A DNA stretch of 64,000 bases, taken from IMG/VR virus record IMGVR_UViG_3300005613_000051, positions 1-64,000 of that record, one strand, 5' to 3'. Of the stretch, positions 62,787 through 64,000 are shown one piece after another (positions within the stretch are counted from its first letter, which is position 1; every line of letters begins with the position of its first letter). The position numbers were made by a program, and so were the translations under genes. The notes below the pieces were generated by a model. That model was not told where the DNA came from and ran no database searches. It saw only the letters and a program-made list of their open reading frames with translations. The stretch comes from a virus.

Positions 62787-63935
62787 ATGAAATTTTATTT
62801 AGTTATTTTATTTTTTATTTCTTTTGTAGCTGGAGCAGCACAACCTCCCATTATGCTCAGAGATAAAGACAGGGATACACTAATCGAAGTAGACACTGGA
62901 TTTTTCGGTGATAATGATGAAATTCTTTTCACAACACTAGGTCTTCCAAGAATGACTATTGAGAGTGATGGTGACATTGTGATGAAACAAGACTTACTAG
63001 TTGAAGGAACGCTTCAACTGGGGGTATCAGGATCTCCGATTTCAAGTGTCATTGGTGGTGGTGGTACTGATAATTTTGTACCTTTGTTTAACGGAACAAA
63101 CCAGATTGATACTTCTGTGATTAGTGAAGCAGAATTAAACTTATTAAATGGAAGAACTACTTTGATAAGTGGTGTAGGAGTTAATGCTACTGTACCCGTT
63201 TTTCAAGGAACTGAGGGTATAACTTCTACCTCAATTTCTTCTACTGAGCTTAGTTTACTAGATGGAAGAACTTCTCTTATTGGTGGTACTGGAACTAATG
63301 ATTTTGTACCTCTGTTTGACGGTACCGCTAATCTCAACGCTTCAGCGATTAGTGAAGCCGAGATTAATTTACTGAACGGGAAAACAGATGTTGTAACAGG
63401 TTCCACAAATAACGCTTCGCTAGTCACTAGAGGTTACGTGGATGATGCTGTAACTAACTCTGAAGTAAAAGTGTGTGGGGTTGCTTATTACCCCGCAACA
63501 ACTAATTGTGTTTTCTCAAGAGCTGCTTCTTCGTCTTGGGGTGACTTATATGATGCAGACTGTGTGAGTCCCGTTATAGAACAGTCATATTCATGTGGCA
63601 CGTGGTCTACAGCAGATGCTAATGCACCCCAGATAACAATAAGTAATTTACCTGCTGGAACTTATCAAGTGATAGTTCAAGCTTGGCTTATTATTAACAA
63701 CTACGGTACTTATAGACTAACCGATGGAACTAACCACAGAGCTTATCAGGGTTTTGTTAACGAACCCCCCAAAGGTACAACTCTCACAGGAATTTTTAGG
63801 TATACCTCTGCAGGAACTAGAACTTTTAAAATTCAATCAAAAGGAGTAGTTACTCAAAGTGTAAGGAATGACGATGGTCCTGTTGGTTATAGTGAAGGTC
63901 GGACTACTTTTACTATAATCAAGTATCCTTTATAA
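62787..63935 (+). CDS. Tail-fibre-like protein with an N-terminal signal peptide (382 residues)
   Basis: The first 19 residues (MKFYLVILFFISFVAGAAQ) form a canonical Sec signal peptide with an AxA-like cleavage site, unusual for a phage fibre. Then come three copies of an about 45-residue unit ending in 'ISEAELNLLNGRT' (also STELSLLDGRT and AEINLLNGKT), typical of fibre shafts. The C-terminal domain (about 235-382) is beta-rich with four Cys residues and a 'NLPAGTYQVIVQAW' strand. Base use looks somewhat richer in G+C than in the neighbours. It may be a fibre tip, a secreted protein or a recent acquisition from a host. GGAGAA precedes the ATG. Confidence 0.72.
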   Translation: MKFYLVILFFISFVAGAAQPPIMLRDKDRDTLIEVDTGFFGDNDEILFTTLGLPRMTIESDGDIVMKQDLLVEGTLQLGVSGSPISSVIGGGGTDNFVPLFNGTNQIDTSVISEAELNLLNGRTTLISGVGVNATVPVFQGTEGITSTSISSTELSLLDGRTSLIGGTGTNDFVPLFDGTANLNASAISEAEINLLNGKTDVVTGSTNNASLVTRGYVDDAVTNSEVKVCGVAYYPATTNCVFSRAASSSWGDLYDADCVSPVIEQSYSCGTWSTADANAPQITISNLPAGTYQVIVQAWLIINNYGTYRLTDGTNHRAYQGFVNEPPKGTTLTGIFRYTSAGTRTFKIQSKGVVTQSVRNDDGPVGYSEGRTTFTIIKYPL

Positions 63936-63968
63936 GAATAGCTTAAAATAGATGTAGGAGAGAATTAA

Positions 63969-64000
63969 ATGAGTAACAGAAGAATGGAAAGTCCGGAGAA
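63969..64000 (+). CDS. Start of another gene, truncated at the window edge
   Basis: An ATG follows TAGGAGAG with good spacing and the frame is open to the end of the window (it begins MSNRRMESPE). It lies 33 bp after the signal-peptide gene on the same strand and is probably co-transcribed. Only ten codons are visible, so no product can be named. Confidence 0.5.
   Translation, partial: MSNRRMESPE

Noticed and set aside
1-64000. tRNA genes and insertion sequences.
   Set aside because: No cloverleaf-like T-arm sequences in the short intergenic spaces and no transposase-like protein were noticed; a tRNA scan would settle this.

Overview
The window is a 64 kb stretch of a large, AT-rich (roughly one-third G+C by eye) tailed-phage genome of myovirus type. 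It is densely packed with genes using the standard code, with ATG mostly and GTG/TTG occasionally as starts. Ribosome binding sites are AAGGA/AGGAG-like, many junctions overlap as ATGA or TAATG, and no tRNA was seen. The protein set (tape measure, baseplate hub, spike, gp25-like and J-like wedge proteins, very large fibres, and the phage's own DNA ligase, exonuclease, dUTPase and small heat-shock protein) points to a jumbo-type contractile-tailed phage. The host is probably a Gram-negative bacterium, but nothing in the window proves it. Terminase, capsid, sheath and polymerase genes lie outside.

Layout. (1) 1-14430, + strand: a receptor-binding and fibre region. It holds three tandem carbohydrate-binding-type tail proteins, two collagen-like fibres (about 300 and 600 collagen residues) with an oppositely oriented Hsp20 gene between them, then a run of paralogous small fibre or decoration proteins. 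(2) 14446-17986, +: an accessory island with a YiiX-type papain-like protein, a calcineurin-like phosphoesterase, a SAM methyltransferase, two HExxH proteins and small Zn-ribbon or unknown proteins. (3) 18088-41196, +: the tail morphogenesis operon, in the order chaperone candidates, 1215-residue tape measure, tail-tube/baseplate initiators, hub, spike, two giant modular baseplate proteins (1482 and 1495 aa) and a gp25-like wedge protein. (4) 41318-43295, +: dUTPase, RmlC-type epimerase, a small radical SAM enzyme and a Cys-rich protein. (5) 43292-46024, -: an unknown gene and a 759-residue fusion of HTH, twelve 23-residue repeats, a PD-(D/E)XK nuclease and a DNA methyltransferase. (6) 46071-52885, -: baseplate wedge genes including the J-like protein. 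(7) 53034-56499, -: a replication/repair operon of exonuclease, Zn-ribbon, HD hydrolase and NAD-dependent ligase. (8) 56675-64000, +: large fibre genes, the last with a signal peptide.

Regulation. TATAAATA or TATAAACA boxes, the T4 late-promoter type, lie 70-80 nt upstream of hsp20, the J-like wedge operon and the 889-aa fibre gene. The repair operon instead has a sigma70-like TTGACA/TATAAT pair. This suggests separate early and late programmes running from one divergent 175-bp region.

The most unusual item is the repeat-array nuclease-methyltransferase fusion at 43745-46024. It looks like a self-protecting, sequence-reading endonuclease (a homing or restriction-modification hybrid), and it carries an almost perfect 69-bp DNA tandem repeat.
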